Notes: a model not told the origin generated them from the sequence alone. Shown: positions 45,251-54,379, counted from the first letter of the stretch. The stretch is DNA of 64,000 nucleotides from Robertmurraya andreesenii (GCF_030813005.1 NZ_JAUSTU010000014.1:1-64000); one strand, 5' to 3'. Numbers and translations: made by a program.

Positions 45251-45357
45251 GTTTGGTTCATCCTCCTTCTTTGGCTCTTATATAAATTATTCATTTTGTT
45301 CACAAAATTGTCAATATTAAAAGTGGATTTTTTATTGACATGATATATTAAGATAAT

Positions 45358-45411
45358 AAAAAGCACCGCCCAAGGTTAGAGCTTGTCCAACCTTGAGCGG
45401 TGCTTTTTGGT
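45358..45411. terminator. Long bidirectional hairpin
   Basis: AAAAGCACCGCCCAAGGTT pairs with AACCTTGAGCGGTGCTTTTT over about 19 bp. It terminates the LysM hydrolase gene on the minus strand. Confidence 0.88.
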
Positions 45412-45419
45412 TTTGATTT

Positions 45420-45989
45420 TTATTTTGCAAATACATGGTTTCCAATTTTCTTTGTAACGGTCTTAGAACGTAACCAAGTGTTTGATGTTTTCTTAGGATT
45501 ATAGAAGTATAATGAGCCATTTCCTTGTCCGCGAAATGCCAATGCTTCATTTGCGGCTTGCTTTGAAGCACTGCTGGCAGGATTATTAATGGTTCCATTG
45601 CTAACTGGTGTAAATTGACCTGATTGGTAAATCACATCACGAATGGTATTTGGGAAGATACTGCTATCCACGCGATTCAAAATTACTGTGGCAACAGCTA
45701 CCTTACCTGCATAAGGCTCACCTTTCGCTTCGGCTTCTACTAATCTTGCTAGCAGATCTTTGTCAGAAGCAGAAATGGTTGAATTAGGGATTGTCAACTG
45801 CTGTCCGACCATTAAATAATCGCTCTTTGCATGGTTTGCGGCCATTACTTTATTAACAGGCACTCCATACTTTACACTGATTTTCCAATAAGTTTCTCCC
45901 TTAGTAACGGTATGTGTTGCAGCAAAGCTGCTAGTGGCACCTACAAACAACATCGTTGAGAACGCCAAGATGGATACTAGTTTTTTCAT
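45420..45989 (-). CDS. LysM cell wall hydrolase (SleB/CwlJ-type)
   Basis: This 189-residue secreted enzyme has a signal peptide cleaved after SFA (residue 23) and one LysM domain (about 25-69, HTVTKGETYWKISVKYGV to GQQLTIP). A Hydrolase_2 domain follows (75-189) with LVEAEAKGEPYAGKVAVATVILNR, and the ending is GNGSLYFYNPKKT. It is similar in plan to B. subtilis YkvT. It should bind and cleave peptidoglycan; unlike CwlJ it is exported. ATG at 45989 follows AAAGGAGGTACACAG. An upstream in-frame ATG has no such site. Confidence 0.92.
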   Translation of the reverse strand: MKKLVSILAFSTMLFVGATSSFAATHTVTKGETYWKISVKYGVPVNKVMAANHAKSDYLMVGQQLTIPNSTISASDKDLLARLVEAEAKGEPYAGKVAVATVILNRVDSSIFPNTIRDVIYQSGQFTPVSNGTINNPASSASKQAANEALAFRGQGNGSLYFYNPKKTSNTWLRSKTVTKKIGNHVFAK

Positions 45990-46231
45990 TCTGTGTACCT
46001 CCTTTAAGTTCATACTTACAGTAACATGATAGTTTCATAGGAACATCGTCTAGAATTTTCCAACAAGCCCAAACCCTTGCTACATAAGGGGCAGGTTTCG
46101 AAAAAGTAAAGTTTGTAACATTATAGAAATATAATTTTTAACAGGGTGTGAAGGTAAAAAATACATAATCATAAGCTCTTCACAGTATAAATGGAGTAAT
46201 AAAGTCGTTGGCGGTGGAGGGGGAAGTGAGC

Positions 46232-46597
46232 ATGGATTATGAGAATGAAATCATTCAATATTTTGTGATCAACCGTGACTTAAATATGGATGCAGGGAAG
46301 GTAGCTGCACAGGTAGCTCATGCGGCAACGATATCAACTATTAATATGGTAAGTGCAAAAAACTGTCAGTTCCCTGATTACTTTGATTATTTTGTTGAAT
46401 GGTATCAGTCAGGAATGAGCAAGATTGTGCTAAAGGGAACAGAGGGGGAGCTTCATAAATTAAAGGAAAATGGATTTTATGTGATCCGTGACAGAAGCTT
46501 TCTAGAGGTTCCTGAGGGGGCCCTAACCGTCATTTCCCTTCCTCCGATGCCGAGGATTATTGGAGAAAGATTCATCGGGGATTTTCCTTTATATTGA
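46232..46597 (+). CDS. Peptidyl-tRNA hydrolase II (Pth2 family)
   Basis: This 121-residue protein has the Pth2 fold signature: QYFVINRDLNMDAGKVAAQVAHAA near the N-terminus, and GTEGELHKLKENGFYVIRD in the middle. Pth2 releases peptidyl-tRNA and is the main form in archaea and eukaryotes; many Bacilli carry it beside the ordinary Pth. ATG at 46232 is preceded by GGGGGAAGTGAGC. Confidence 0.88.
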   Translation: MDYENEIIQYFVINRDLNMDAGKVAAQVAHAATISTINMVSAKNCQFPDYFDYFVEWYQSGMSKIVLKGTEGELHKLKENGFYVIRDRSFLEVPEGALTVISLPPMPRIIGERFIGDFPLY

Positions 46598-46636
46598 CTA
46601 AAGCGTGCCTCATCGCATTTATGAGGGGGAGTGAAC

Positions 46637-46930
46637 ATGGGACCAATTTTCAATCGCTGGTCTTTCTATTTATTATTCATGTATCTGGGTTTTGTCTTAC
46701 TACTTGCTTCAAACTCCATTCGAACCCTAATCCTCAAATGGATTGGCATCCATCCCCTCAAAATTCTATTCTATTTCAATCTAATTATTCTTTTATTAGG
46801 GATCATTGGTTTCACCGGTATAGAGGATTGGAAAGCCGTTCTAAGAAGTGTCTTTACGGTCGGACTGACGATGGTATTAACATTATTTCTAGTGTATATT
46901 TTATTTGTAGGTAATCTACGAGATCTGTAA
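46637..46930 (+). CDS. Small membrane protein, unknown
   Basis: This 97-residue protein has three hydrophobic segments (about 11-28, 37-58, 68-92). ATG at 46637 was chosen because GAGGGGGAGTGAAC precedes it; a GTG two codons earlier lies in that site. It sits 40 bp after Pth2 and 18 bp before another small membrane protein, suggesting one transcript. No family recognised. Confidence 0.7.
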   Translation: MGPIFNRWSFYLLFMYLGFVLLLASNSIRTLILKWIGIHPLKILFYFNLIILLLGIIGFTGIEDWKAVLRSVFTVGLTMVLTLFLVYILFVGNLRDL

Positions 46931-46948
46931 ACAATAGGAGGGGGTTTG

Positions 46949-47134
46949 ATGAAGGGTATTGTTCATGTTTTGTTCGCTTGTTTTTATGTCCTCGTTGCTT
47001 ATTTTGGAGTCGGTCCTATTCTTTTAGCAGACGGCAGCATGAAGGAAAGACTCCTTACTAGCTTAATTGTTCTCGTGGTTTTTGTTGTCCTTATCGTCAT
47101 ACATCGAGCCTTAGCAAAAAAACTAAGCAAATAG
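46949..47134 (+). CDS. Small membrane protein, unknown
   Basis: This 61-residue protein has two hydrophobic helices joined by ADGSMKERL and a basic C-terminus (HRALAKKLSK). AGGAGGGGGTTTG precedes the ATG at 46949. A terminator follows. No family recognised. Confidence 0.7.
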   Translation: MKGIVHVLFACFYVLVAYFGVGPILLADGSMKERLLTSLIVLVVFVVLIVIHRALAKKLSK

Positions 47135-47154
47135 AGTTACGAAGCACTGCTGGT

Positions 47155-47180
47155 AACCGCTCAAATCGGGCGGTTTTTTG
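47155..47180 (+). terminator. Terminator of the pth2-membrane protein cluster
   Basis: AACCGC pairs with GCGGTT and is followed by TTTTGTTGTTTTTTT. Confidence 0.82.
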
Positions 47181-47301
47181 TTGTTTTTTTTCACAATCGT
47201 GCGTTTTGTTACAGTCAAAGTAAAAGGAATACATTATTATTGAATAAAAATGCTATTTAGATAAAATAATTGTATAAATTTTTGAAGGAAATGGTTAAGT
47301 C

Positions 47302-47877
47302 ATGAATATGTATGAAATTATTCTCGACATTATTGAAAAGAATGGACCGGTGTCCTTTCATTCCATTTGTGAGGAAATGAATGAAATGGAGAAGATGAAA
47401 AATGCGAGAAAAAATCCTATCCAAGTTTCCCATGTGAAATCTGTTGTTAGCAGAAAGAAGGATTTATTTTCCGTTGAGGATAATATTGTTTCAATTCGCG
47501 AAGAGAAGGAGCTTCTTGCTTTGGTAGCCATGATCGGTTGTTACCCTGGACCAACCTATAAGATTCATGTGGATTTTGCTCAGAATCGTTTCTTTTTCTT
47601 CGAGTGGAATATTGACTGTGTTTCGCCAGAGCGCAAGGAAAGAACGATCTATATTGGGGATGTTGAGCAATTTAAGAAAGAGATCATTCGCTTGAAAATT
47701 TGGAATTGGGAGCGGGATTATCAATTAAATTCCCTTGTTCTTGATGGGACAAGCTGGTCTGTGAAGCTCAAGACAAAAGGAAAAGTGTATGAGAGTGAAG
47801 GACTCCAATCCTTTCCAAAGAATTGGGCTAAATTTTCAAAAGCTGTCTCCCAGTTGATCGGAGTGAAATTTGAATAG
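47302..47877 (+). CDS. Unknown protein with N-terminal winged-helix-like domain
   Basis: This 191-residue cytoplasmic protein has an N-terminal 70 residues (IILDIIEKNGPVSFHSICEEM, VSHVKSVVSRKKDLFSV, DNIVSI) that resemble the winged helix of HARE-HTH or RpoE-type modules. The rest, rich in Phe and Trp (RFFFFEWNIDC, IWNWERDYQLN), has no family I recognise. GAAGGAAATGGTTAAGTC precedes the ATG. A DNA- or RNA-binding role is inference. A palindromic repeat copy follows. Confidence 0.65.
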   Translation: MNMYEIILDIIEKNGPVSFHSICEEMNEMEKMKNARKNPIQVSHVKSVVSRKKDLFSVEDNIVSIREEKELLALVAMIGCYPGPTYKIHVDFAQNRFFFFEWNIDCVSPERKERTIYIGDVEQFKKEIIRLKIWNWERDYQLNSLVLDGTSWSVKLKTKGKVYESEGLQSFPKNWAKFSKAVSQLIGVKFE

Positions 47878-47950
47878 ACATGAATTGCTGCTTCTCATAT
47901 AGGAGGTGGCTTTTTTTGTTATTGGCTCTGTAATATTTAATTGTTGCTCT

Positions 47951-48054
47951 TAATATCGCCTTATACGTGTACATTCACTACGTTATTCGTATCGAATAAA
48001 ACCCGTTCACGTACACGTATAAGGCTGAAATCAGCACTGAAGACTAACATAGCC
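47951..48054 (+). repeat. Dispersed palindromic element, copy 2
   Basis: Inverted relative to copy 1. The outer arms GCCTTATACGTGTAC and GTACACGTATAAGGC are perfect. The inner hairpin is TTATTCG-TAT-CGAATAA. The conserved flank (TCAGCACTGAAGACTAACAT) is shared with copy 1. It is the best preserved of the three. Confidence 0.9.
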
Positions 48055-48125
48055 TTGTGTGGGAATAATTCATGATTTTACGGTGATTTTAAGAAGGAAC
48101 AGTTATGAATCAAGGAGGGGCAATA

Positions 48126-48275
48126 TTGAACAAGAAATCGCCGTTTCACTGTCAGGAAGATATGGATGTGGTACATCATCAATTAGTGGAACAGATTGCA
48201 CGGATTAGCGTGGATGAGGAAGAAGAAAGAATGAGGGATGAATTAGAATTAGAGAAGGAAAATGGGGCTGATTGA
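48126..48275 (+). CDS. 49-residue acidic protein, unknown
   Basis: This small gene starts TTG at 48126, with AAGGAGGGGCAATA just before it. The product begins MNKKSPFHCQEDMDVVHHQL and ends with a strongly acidic helix (DEEEERMRDELELEKENGAD). It has one Cys and three His in the first 20 residues. Its stop codon lies in the loop of a terminator, supporting a real, separately transcribed gene. No family recognised. Confidence 0.65.
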   Translation: MNKKSPFHCQEDMDVVHHQLVEQIARISVDEEEERMRDELELEKENGAD

Positions 48276-48290
48276 CCAGCCCTTTTTTTG
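48265..48290 (+). terminator. Terminator overlapping the 49-residue gene's stop
   Basis: A GGGCTG / CAGCCC stem around the TGA is followed by TTTTTTT. Confidence 0.82.
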
Positions 48291-48410
48291 ATATTTCGAA
48301 AAAACAGACTTTTCTACACAAATTTTTCAATAAATCTTAAAAACAGGGTGAAAATATGGTTTACTAGTATTTGATAGTGAAAACAGTGAGAAAATTGAAG
48401 GGGAAAAACG

Positions 48411-51107
48411 ATGAAATATACGACAAGGCTATATTTAGGCTTCAGTTCAGTCATCATCCTAATTACTATTTTAATAGCATTAATTGTTGGAATGCTAAAT
48501 AATCAAAATCAAGAAATTAGTAACCTTGTAGAGGATCGTTATCAAAAAATAAAGCTAATCAATCACATCCGAGTCAATATTAAGAATATTGATCGAGAAT
48601 TGAATGAAATGGTCTTTGAAAACGCTAATGAGCAAAAAGTAAATAAAATTCAAAAAATCCGTGATGCATCAATATTGGTTGATGAAGATCTAGCGGTGTT
48701 AAAAGAAATTATTCAATTCAAGGATGCTAAGTTGCAGCTTGCCAATATTAATGCGCAAATCAAAGCGTATAATACAACCGTTGATCAAGTGATCTCTTTG
48801 GTAGTCGTTGATGATATTGAACATGCTTCATCTCTATTTGTGACTTCCAATGAACAATATTTGCAGATTATTAATACAAGTGAAGAATTAATTTCGATTC
48901 AGGAAAGGATTATGGAGGATACATTGGCGAGCACAGAGGCCTCCTATAATTTATATGTGAAAATTGCCCTTTCATCTATAATCCTCGCTATTGTATTCGG
49001 TTACGGAATTTCACGGTGGGTGATCAAAAGCATCATCTTTAGATTTAAAAGTATTCGGGCTGTAATGAACAGTATCGAATATGGCTCTGAGAATCTTCCA
49101 CGGATAAAAATGGTCGCAAATGATGAAATCGGGGAGATTGCTCAAGCCTATAACAAGATGGCAGAGGCGCTGGAGAAGCATGAACGGACGGAGAGGGAGT
49201 ATGTTGCCGATATTGAAGGGCAGAATTGGGTGTCTAGCAAGCTATCAGACTTATCCATGATTACGCAGGAATCGGCTTATTTACATGAATTAGGAGATAA
49301 ATATCTTCAAGAAATTGTACCCTCCGTAGAGGCAACCCATGGAGTTCTGTACGTTTTGAAGAATGATGGGACAAATCCATACCTAGAAAAAATATCCTCC
49401 TATGCTGATGTAGCAAAATTGGAGGGAGGAGTGAAGGAAAGGGTTGAGCTTGGAGAAGGGCTGATCGGCCAATGTGCAAAGGACGGCAAGCCCATTTATC
49501 TATTCGATATTCCAGAGGATTATTTATCCATTTCATCGGGCCTCGGAGAAACAAGCCCGAACACCATTCTCATCTATCCGATTATGTTCAATGGTTCTGT
49601 TATTGCTGTTATTGAATTGGCATCGCTAGAGAGGTTTGAAGATTTGCATGAAAATTTACTCATTCAAGCAATGAATCAGCTTGCCATTGCCATCTATCGC
49701 ATCAATCAGCAAGCACAGGTTCGGGAGCTTCTAGAAGAATCACAGGCATTAAATGAGGAATTGCAAACTCAGTCGGAGGAGCTTCAGCTGCAGCAGGAAG
49801 AGCTGCAGACTATCAATGAAGAGCTTGAAGCGCAGTATAAGCATTCAGAGCAGAAAACAAAGGATCTAGAGGCAATTAAATATGAGCTAGAGGAAAAAAC
49901 AAGACAGCTGCAGCTTAGCTCGAAATACAAATCAGAGTTTTTAGCAAACATGTCGCATGAGTTACGTACTCCGTTAAATAGCATGATTATCCTTGCACAA
50001 ATCCTTCAGGACAACAAGGAAGATAATTTAACAGAAAAACAGAAGGAGTATGCTTCTACCATTTATGCGGCTGGAAAGGATCTGCTTTTACTCATTAATG
50101 ATATTTTGGATTTGGCCAAAATTGAATCAGGAAAGGCAAATATTCAAATCGGTGAAATGGAGTTTGGTGAGCTTGTCAAGGTTACCGAGAGACAATTTAG
50201 ACCTGTGGCCGAACAGAAAGGAATTGAATTTTCCGTTGAAATTGAAAAAGATATACCCAATATCATTTATACGGATGAACAAAAGGTCCACCAAATTCTC
50301 AAGAATCTTATTTCAAACGCCATTAAGTTCACTGAAAAAGGACAGGTGCAGTTACGTGTTAAATTTGCACGGTTTGCCGAGAATCCTAATGAATATATTT
50401 CATTCCAAGTCTCCGATACAGGCATTGGAATTTCCTCAGATAATAAACAGCTTATTTTTGAAGCCTTTCAACAGGAAGATGGAACAACAAGTAGAAGATA
50501 CGGTGGCACAGGCCTTGGGTTATCTATAAGCAAGGAGCTTGCCGATTTATTGGGTGGTAAGATTCACATTGAGAGTGAAGTTGGGAAGGGAAGCGTATTT
50601 TCTTTCTATTTGCCTGTCGATATGAATGAGAAAACGGTCCCCATTTACGATGAGGTAGCGGGAACAATAGAAGATTTGAATGAGGATCGAGCTGTGTCCC
50701 TGCCGGTCCCCGATTTTAATTGCGAAGAGGTGTTAAACGGGAAAAGGGTCCTTGTCGTTGATGATGATATGAGAAATGTTTTTTCATTGACCACGGCACT
50801 TGAGGGGGCTGGCATGCACGTTGCTTTTGCTGAAAATGGAAGAGAGGCCTTAGAGTTTTTAGAAACAGACAGCCCAGTTGACATCGTTTTAATGGATATT
50901 ATGATGCCAGAAATGGATGGCTATGAGACGATGAGATTGATCCGCAGGCAGGAAAAATGGAAGAAAATGCCGATTATAGCCTTAACAGCGAAAGCAATGA
51001 ATGATGACAGAAAAAAATGCATTGATGCAGGGGCCTCAGACTACATTTCGAAGCCGGTCAAATTGGAGCAATTATTCTCTCTGTTAAAGGTTTGGCTTCA
51101 CAAATAG
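48411..51107 (+). CDS. Hybrid sensor histidine kinase (RsbK-like)
   Basis: This 898-residue membrane kinase has, in order, TM1 (about 9-28), a helical extracytoplasmic sensor of CHASE3/four-helix type (30-180) and TM2 (184-203). HAMP (205-258), GAF (275-430) and a long Glu/Gln coiled coil (437-500) follow. The kinase core has HisKA with the phospho-acceptor His516 (MSHELRTPLNS) and HATPase with DTGIGI and GGTGLGLS. A receiver domain at 776-898 has Asp829 (VLMDIMMPEMDG). The plan matches RsbK of Bacillus cereus, which feeds SigB. A CheR-type methyltransferase follows 16 bp later, like RsbM, which methylates RsbK. No sigB genes are nearby, so the output may differ. Confidence 0.92.
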   Translation: MKYTTRLYLGFSSVIILITILIALIVGMLNNQNQEISNLVEDRYQKIKLINHIRVNIKNIDRELNEMVFENANEQKVNKIQKIRDASILVDEDLAVLKEIIQFKDAKLQLANINAQIKAYNTTVDQVISLVVVDDIEHASSLFVTSNEQYLQIINTSEELISIQERIMEDTLASTEASYNLYVKIALSSIILAIVFGYGISRWVIKSIIFRFKSIRAVMNSIEYGSENLPRIKMVANDEIGEIAQAYNKMAEALEKHERTEREYVADIEGQNWVSSKLSDLSMITQESAYLHELGDKYLQEIVPSVEATHGVLYVLKNDGTNPYLEKISSYADVAKLEGGVKERVELGEGLIGQCAKDGKPIYLFDIPEDYLSISSGLGETSPNTILIYPIMFNGSVIAVIELASLERFEDLHENLLIQAMNQLAIAIYRINQQAQVRELLEESQALNEELQTQSEELQLQQEELQTINEELEAQYKHSEQKTKDLEAIKYELEEKTRQLQLSSKYKSEFLANMSHELRTPLNSMIILAQILQDNKEDNLTEKQKEYASTIYAAGKDLLLLINDILDLAKIESGKANIQIGEMEFGELVKVTERQFRPVAEQKGIEFSVEIEKDIPNIIYTDEQKVHQILKNLISNAIKFTEKGQVQLRVKFARFAENPNEYISFQVSDTGIGISSDNKQLIFEAFQQEDGTTSRRYGGTGLGLSISKELADLLGGKIHIESEVGKGSVFSFYLPVDMNEKTVPIYDEVAGTIEDLNEDRAVSLPVPDFNCEEVLNGKRVLVVDDDMRNVFSLTTALEGAGMHVAFAENGREALEFLETDSPVDIVLMDIMMPEMDGYETMRLIRRQEKWKKMPIIALTAKAMNDDRKKCIDAGASDYISKPVKLEQLFSLLKVWLHK

Positions 51108-51123
51108 GGAGGGTACATATTGA

Positions 51124-51966
51124 ATGAGTGTCAAGCATTACAATGATTTAGAGAAAATCGAGATCAACCTTTTGTTGGAGGGAATCTTTCAATACTACGG
51201 GGTTGATTTTAGAAACTATGCTTATACCTCGATACGGCGGCGAGTTTTGTATCGGATGAAGGCAGAGCAAATAGAGTCTGTCACACAGCTATTAGATCGA
51301 GTCCTCCATGATCCAAAAATGATGGATAAGCTCTACCATGATTTTTCGATCAATGTAACAGAAATGTTTAGAGACCCAAGCTTCTTCCAAGTCTTGCGTG
51401 AAACAATTTTACCACATCTCAAACGATTGCCTTCTATTCGTATATGGCATGCGGGATGTTCTACTGGTGAAGAAGCTTATTCCATGGCCATTCTCTTGAA
51501 GGAAGAGGGGCTTCTGCATAAGACAAGAATCTATGCCACCGATTTTAATGAAAAAGTGTTAGATAAAGCGAGAGCTGGAGAATTTATGCTGGAAAAAATG
51601 CAATGCTACACAAATAACTATATTCGCTCAGGGGGAACGCATGATTTCTCTGAGTATTATTGTGTGCGTAATAATATGGCTATTTTTCATGAGGAGTTAT
51701 CCCAAAAAATTATTTTTGCCCAGCATAATCTCGTCACGGATGGCTCCTTTAACGAATTTCATATGATCATTTGTCGAAATGTCTTAATTTATTTCAATCA
51801 TACATTACAGGAGCGAGTCCATATGTTGTTCTATCAAAGTCTAAGTCCAAATGGATTTCTTGCTCTAGGCAACCGTGAGGGGCTCTTGACGCGAATGAAA
51901 AATGTAAATTATAAAGTAATCGACCAAAAGGAGAAGATTTTTCAAAAGGAGAGAGGAAGTGAGTAA
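51124..51966 (+). CDS. CheR-type methyltransferase (RsbM-like)
   Basis: This 280-residue SAM-dependent methyltransferase has an all-helical CheR N-domain (about 1-80) with YTSIRRRVLYRM and INVTEMFRDPSFF. The SAM motif is WHAGCSTGEEAYSMAI (109-124). IYATDFNEKVLDKAR and the late motif MIICRNVLIYF follow. It lacks the beta-subdomain pentapeptide binding seen in chemotaxis CheR, as far as can be judged. No chemoreceptor or che gene is nearby. Its likely substrate is the hybrid kinase encoded just upstream, as RsbM methylates RsbK. GGGAGGGTACATATTGA precedes the ATG, and the next gene starts 3 bp after its stop. Confidence 0.93.
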   Translation: MSVKHYNDLEKIEINLLLEGIFQYYGVDFRNYAYTSIRRRVLYRMKAEQIESVTQLLDRVLHDPKMMDKLYHDFSINVTEMFRDPSFFQVLRETILPHLKRLPSIRIWHAGCSTGEEAYSMAILLKEEGLLHKTRIYATDFNEKVLDKARAGEFMLEKMQCYTNNYIRSGGTHDFSEYYCVRNNMAIFHEELSQKIIFAQHNLVTDGSFNEFHMIICRNVLIYFNHTLQERVHMLFYQSLSPNGFLALGNREGLLTRMKNVNYKVIDQKEKIFQKERGSE

Positions 51967-51969
51967 AGG

Positions 51970-53934
51970 ATGGAAAACAAACAAGTGAACATTTTGTTGG
52001 TGGATGATCGGGCCGAAAATCTGTTAGCTCTTGAAGCGGTCCTAACTTCTCCTTACTACCGGTTAATTAAAGCCCAATCAGGAGTGGAAGCGTTGAAATG
52101 GGTACTGAGAGAAGATTTTGCTGTCATTCTCATGGATGTCCAAATGCCAACATTAAATGGATTTGACACAGTTAAGATGATTCGAGAAAGAGAGAAAACG
52201 AAGGATGTTCCAATTATATTCATTACGGCTTTAAGTCAAACGATGGAAAATGTCTTATATGGCTATTCTATTGGTGCCATTGATTATATCATTAAGCCCT
52301 TTGATCCGATTATTTTGAAATGTAAGGTAGAAGGCTTTGTATCCTTGTTTTTGAGTAAAAGAAAAATTGTCGAACAAAAGGAGATTATTAAAAGTAGAAC
52401 AAAAGAGCTGGAAACGGTCTATACGGAGCTTAAGAAAAAGGAAGCGATGAACCGTGCCATTGGAGAAACCTCCATCGATACGATTGTTTCCTTTGATGAA
52501 GAGGGCATTATTCTATCCGCCAACCCAGCGATAAAAACGATGTTCGGTTATGACTATTATGAAATCATTGGTCGGAAGGTAGAGGTTTTATTTAGAATTG
52601 GAATTTCGGATATTCCCAAGCGAGCGATTGTGGAAGCAACAGGAATTAAGAAAAATAAGACTACCTTTCCGATCGAAGTCCACCTTTCCGAAGTCGAAGT
52701 AGAAGGCGAGAATATTTTCGTTTGCTCGATCCGAGATATTACGGATAAGAAGACCCATTTTGAAAAGCTAGAAGGGCTTGTAAAAATGAGAACAAACGAG
52801 CTTAGCAAAGCTAACGAAAAGCTTCATCAAGAGATTGAAGAAAAGCAGGAAACGCTACAGAAATTATTTGAAAGTGAGGAAAAATATCGACAGCTCGTTG
52901 AGAATTCCCCCGAGGCGATTATTGTAAGACATGTAAATAGTGAAAAGATTTCTTTTATTAATGAAACAGGTGTAAAGCTCTTCAAAGCAGCTGGTAAGCA
53001 TGAAATTATCGGGAGAAGCATGTTCGATCTGGTCCATCCGGACGACCATGACATGGCGAAGGAGCATTTTTCTAGATTAGGAAGGGAAGAAATCCTTCCT
53101 CCATATGAAAAAAGGTTAGTGTCCTTGAATGGGGACATTATCGATTCTCAAATTAAGATTATTCCTTTCGTTTATGGGGGAGAGGCGTCTTTACATATTG
53201 TGATTCGTGACATGACCGAGGATAAACGAAATAAAGAATTTATTCAGCAATCGGAAAAACTCAGTGTTGTTGGGGAGCTTGCTGCGGGGATTGCCCATGA
53301 AATCCGCAATCCTTTAACAAGTTTAAAAGGTTTTACCCAGCTATTGGAAAACAAATATTCGACAGATAGGGAATATGTAGAAATTATGATTTCGGAGATT
53401 GATCGAATCAATACGATTGTAAGTGAGCTATTACTGCTTGCCAAACCGGGCAGGGATGATTTCAGGGCCGTTGATCTTAATCGATTATTGCGAAATGTAA
53501 GCATGTTAATGAGTGCTCAAGCAAATCTTCATGGGGTCGCCATAAAACAAGAAAATGCTCATTCGCTTAGAGATGTCATGATATACGGAGACGAAAACAA
53601 ATTGAAACAGGTCTTTGTCAACATTATGAAGAACGCAATTGAAGCGATGGAATATGGTGGAAGCATTATCATTGAAACGAAGATGACTGATCGGATGATC
53701 GCTATTTCCATTACTGATGATGGATTAGGTATTCCCTCCCATATATTGCAGAAAATCGGCAACCCTTTTTATACAACAAAAGACAAGGGGACGGGCCTAG
53801 GCTTGATGGTTTCCAAAAGTATTATTGAAAGCCATCAGGGTGATTTGCAGATTGAGAGTGAGGAAGGACAAGGAACCACTGTTCAAGTCATCCTCCCGAT
53901 CATGAAAAATCCATGTGAGACAGCCGAAAGTTAA
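51970..53934 (+). CDS. Receiver-PAS-PAS-histidine kinase (Kin-like)
   Basis: This 654-residue cytoplasmic protein starts with a receiver domain (Asp56 in ILMDVQMP, 1-125). A coiled coil follows, then PAS 1 (about 165-262) and a second coiled coil (265-305). PAS 2 (305-418) and a HisKA/HATPase core come last, with His443 (GELAAGIAHEIRNPLTSLKG). The kinase core resembles Bacillus sporulation kinases KinA-E. Other motifs are NIMKNAIEAM and GTGLGLMVSK. The input Asp could be phosphorylated by the hybrid kinase upstream, giving a relay. GAGGAAGTGAGTAAAGG precedes the ATG. It is the last gene of the three-gene operon. Confidence 0.9.
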   Translation: MENKQVNILLVDDRAENLLALEAVLTSPYYRLIKAQSGVEALKWVLREDFAVILMDVQMPTLNGFDTVKMIREREKTKDVPIIFITALSQTMENVLYGYSIGAIDYIIKPFDPIILKCKVEGFVSLFLSKRKIVEQKEIIKSRTKELETVYTELKKKEAMNRAIGETSIDTIVSFDEEGIILSANPAIKTMFGYDYYEIIGRKVEVLFRIGISDIPKRAIVEATGIKKNKTTFPIEVHLSEVEVEGENIFVCSIRDITDKKTHFEKLEGLVKMRTNELSKANEKLHQEIEEKQETLQKLFESEEKYRQLVENSPEAIIVRHVNSEKISFINETGVKLFKAAGKHEIIGRSMFDLVHPDDHDMAKEHFSRLGREEILPPYEKRLVSLNGDIIDSQIKIIPFVYGGEASLHIVIRDMTEDKRNKEFIQQSEKLSVVGELAAGIAHEIRNPLTSLKGFTQLLENKYSTDREYVEIMISEIDRINTIVSELLLLAKPGRDDFRAVDLNRLLRNVSMLMSAQANLHGVAIKQENAHSLRDVMIYGDENKLKQVFVNIMKNAIEAMEYGGSIIIETKMTDRMIAISITDDGLGIPSHILQKIGNPFYTTKDKGTGLGLMVSKSIIESHQGDLQIESEEGQGTTVQVILPIMKNPCETAES

Positions 53935-54024
53935 GAATATATTTCTAGCTTCATATAGTTAGACGTCTATTCCCTTTTTTATGTGTTACGTAGTATAACA
54001 GTAAACCAAAAAGGAGGGAATCGT

Positions 54025-54360
54025 ATGTCAGAAAACAAAAAGAAAAGAATCAAGGTTGGCAGAGTAATTATAGAGGCGGACGAAGTCATCGTTATTGAAG
54101 CGAAGAATAAAAAACGTCATCATAATCAAGACGATGTAGCAGGTGAATATGATGATCATGATGGGGGCTCTCCTGGCCGTCATTGGCACCGTGATGACGG
54201 GGTGCTTGGTGCAGGCAACAGAAGAAATCACCATCATGATGAGGTAGAAGAAGTTTCCGATGACCATGAGGACTACCATCACGACGATAGAATGCATCAT
54301 GATGATGATGACGTTGGTGGAGTGGAAGATAGAGGAAGACATAGAGGCTTTTGGTGGTAA
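54025..54360 (+). CDS. His/Asp-rich protein, possible metal-binding or spore protein
   Basis: This 111-residue protein has a basic start (MSENKKKRIKVGRVIIEADE) and a beta-strand-like segment to residue 28. From residue 31 on it is low-complexity, with clusters RHHNQDD, YDDHDGG, NHHHDE, DYHHDDRMHHDDDD and a terminal RHRGFWW. I count 14 His and 19 Asp. It could bind metal ions or act as a spore coat component; neither is shown. AAAGGAGGGAATCGT precedes the ATG, and a strong terminator follows, so it is probably a real gene. Confidence 0.75.
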   Translation: MSENKKKRIKVGRVIIEADEVIVIEAKNKKRHHNQDDVAGEYDDHDGGSPGRHWHRDDGVLGAGNRRNHHHDEVEEVSDDHEDYHHDDRMHHDDDDVGGVEDRGRHRGFWW

Positions 54361-54379
54361 TAAAAGAGAGAGCTACAAC

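Noticed and set aside
46594..46914. 106-codon frame overlapping the small membrane protein after Pth2
   Set aside because: The composition is not that of a folded or membrane protein. The frame from 46637 has the ribosome binding site and clear membrane helices.
54028..54342. 104-codon Met/Ile-rich frame antisense to the His/Asp-rich gene
   Set aside because: It is the mirror image of His and Asp codons (ATG/ATC) and has no start signal.
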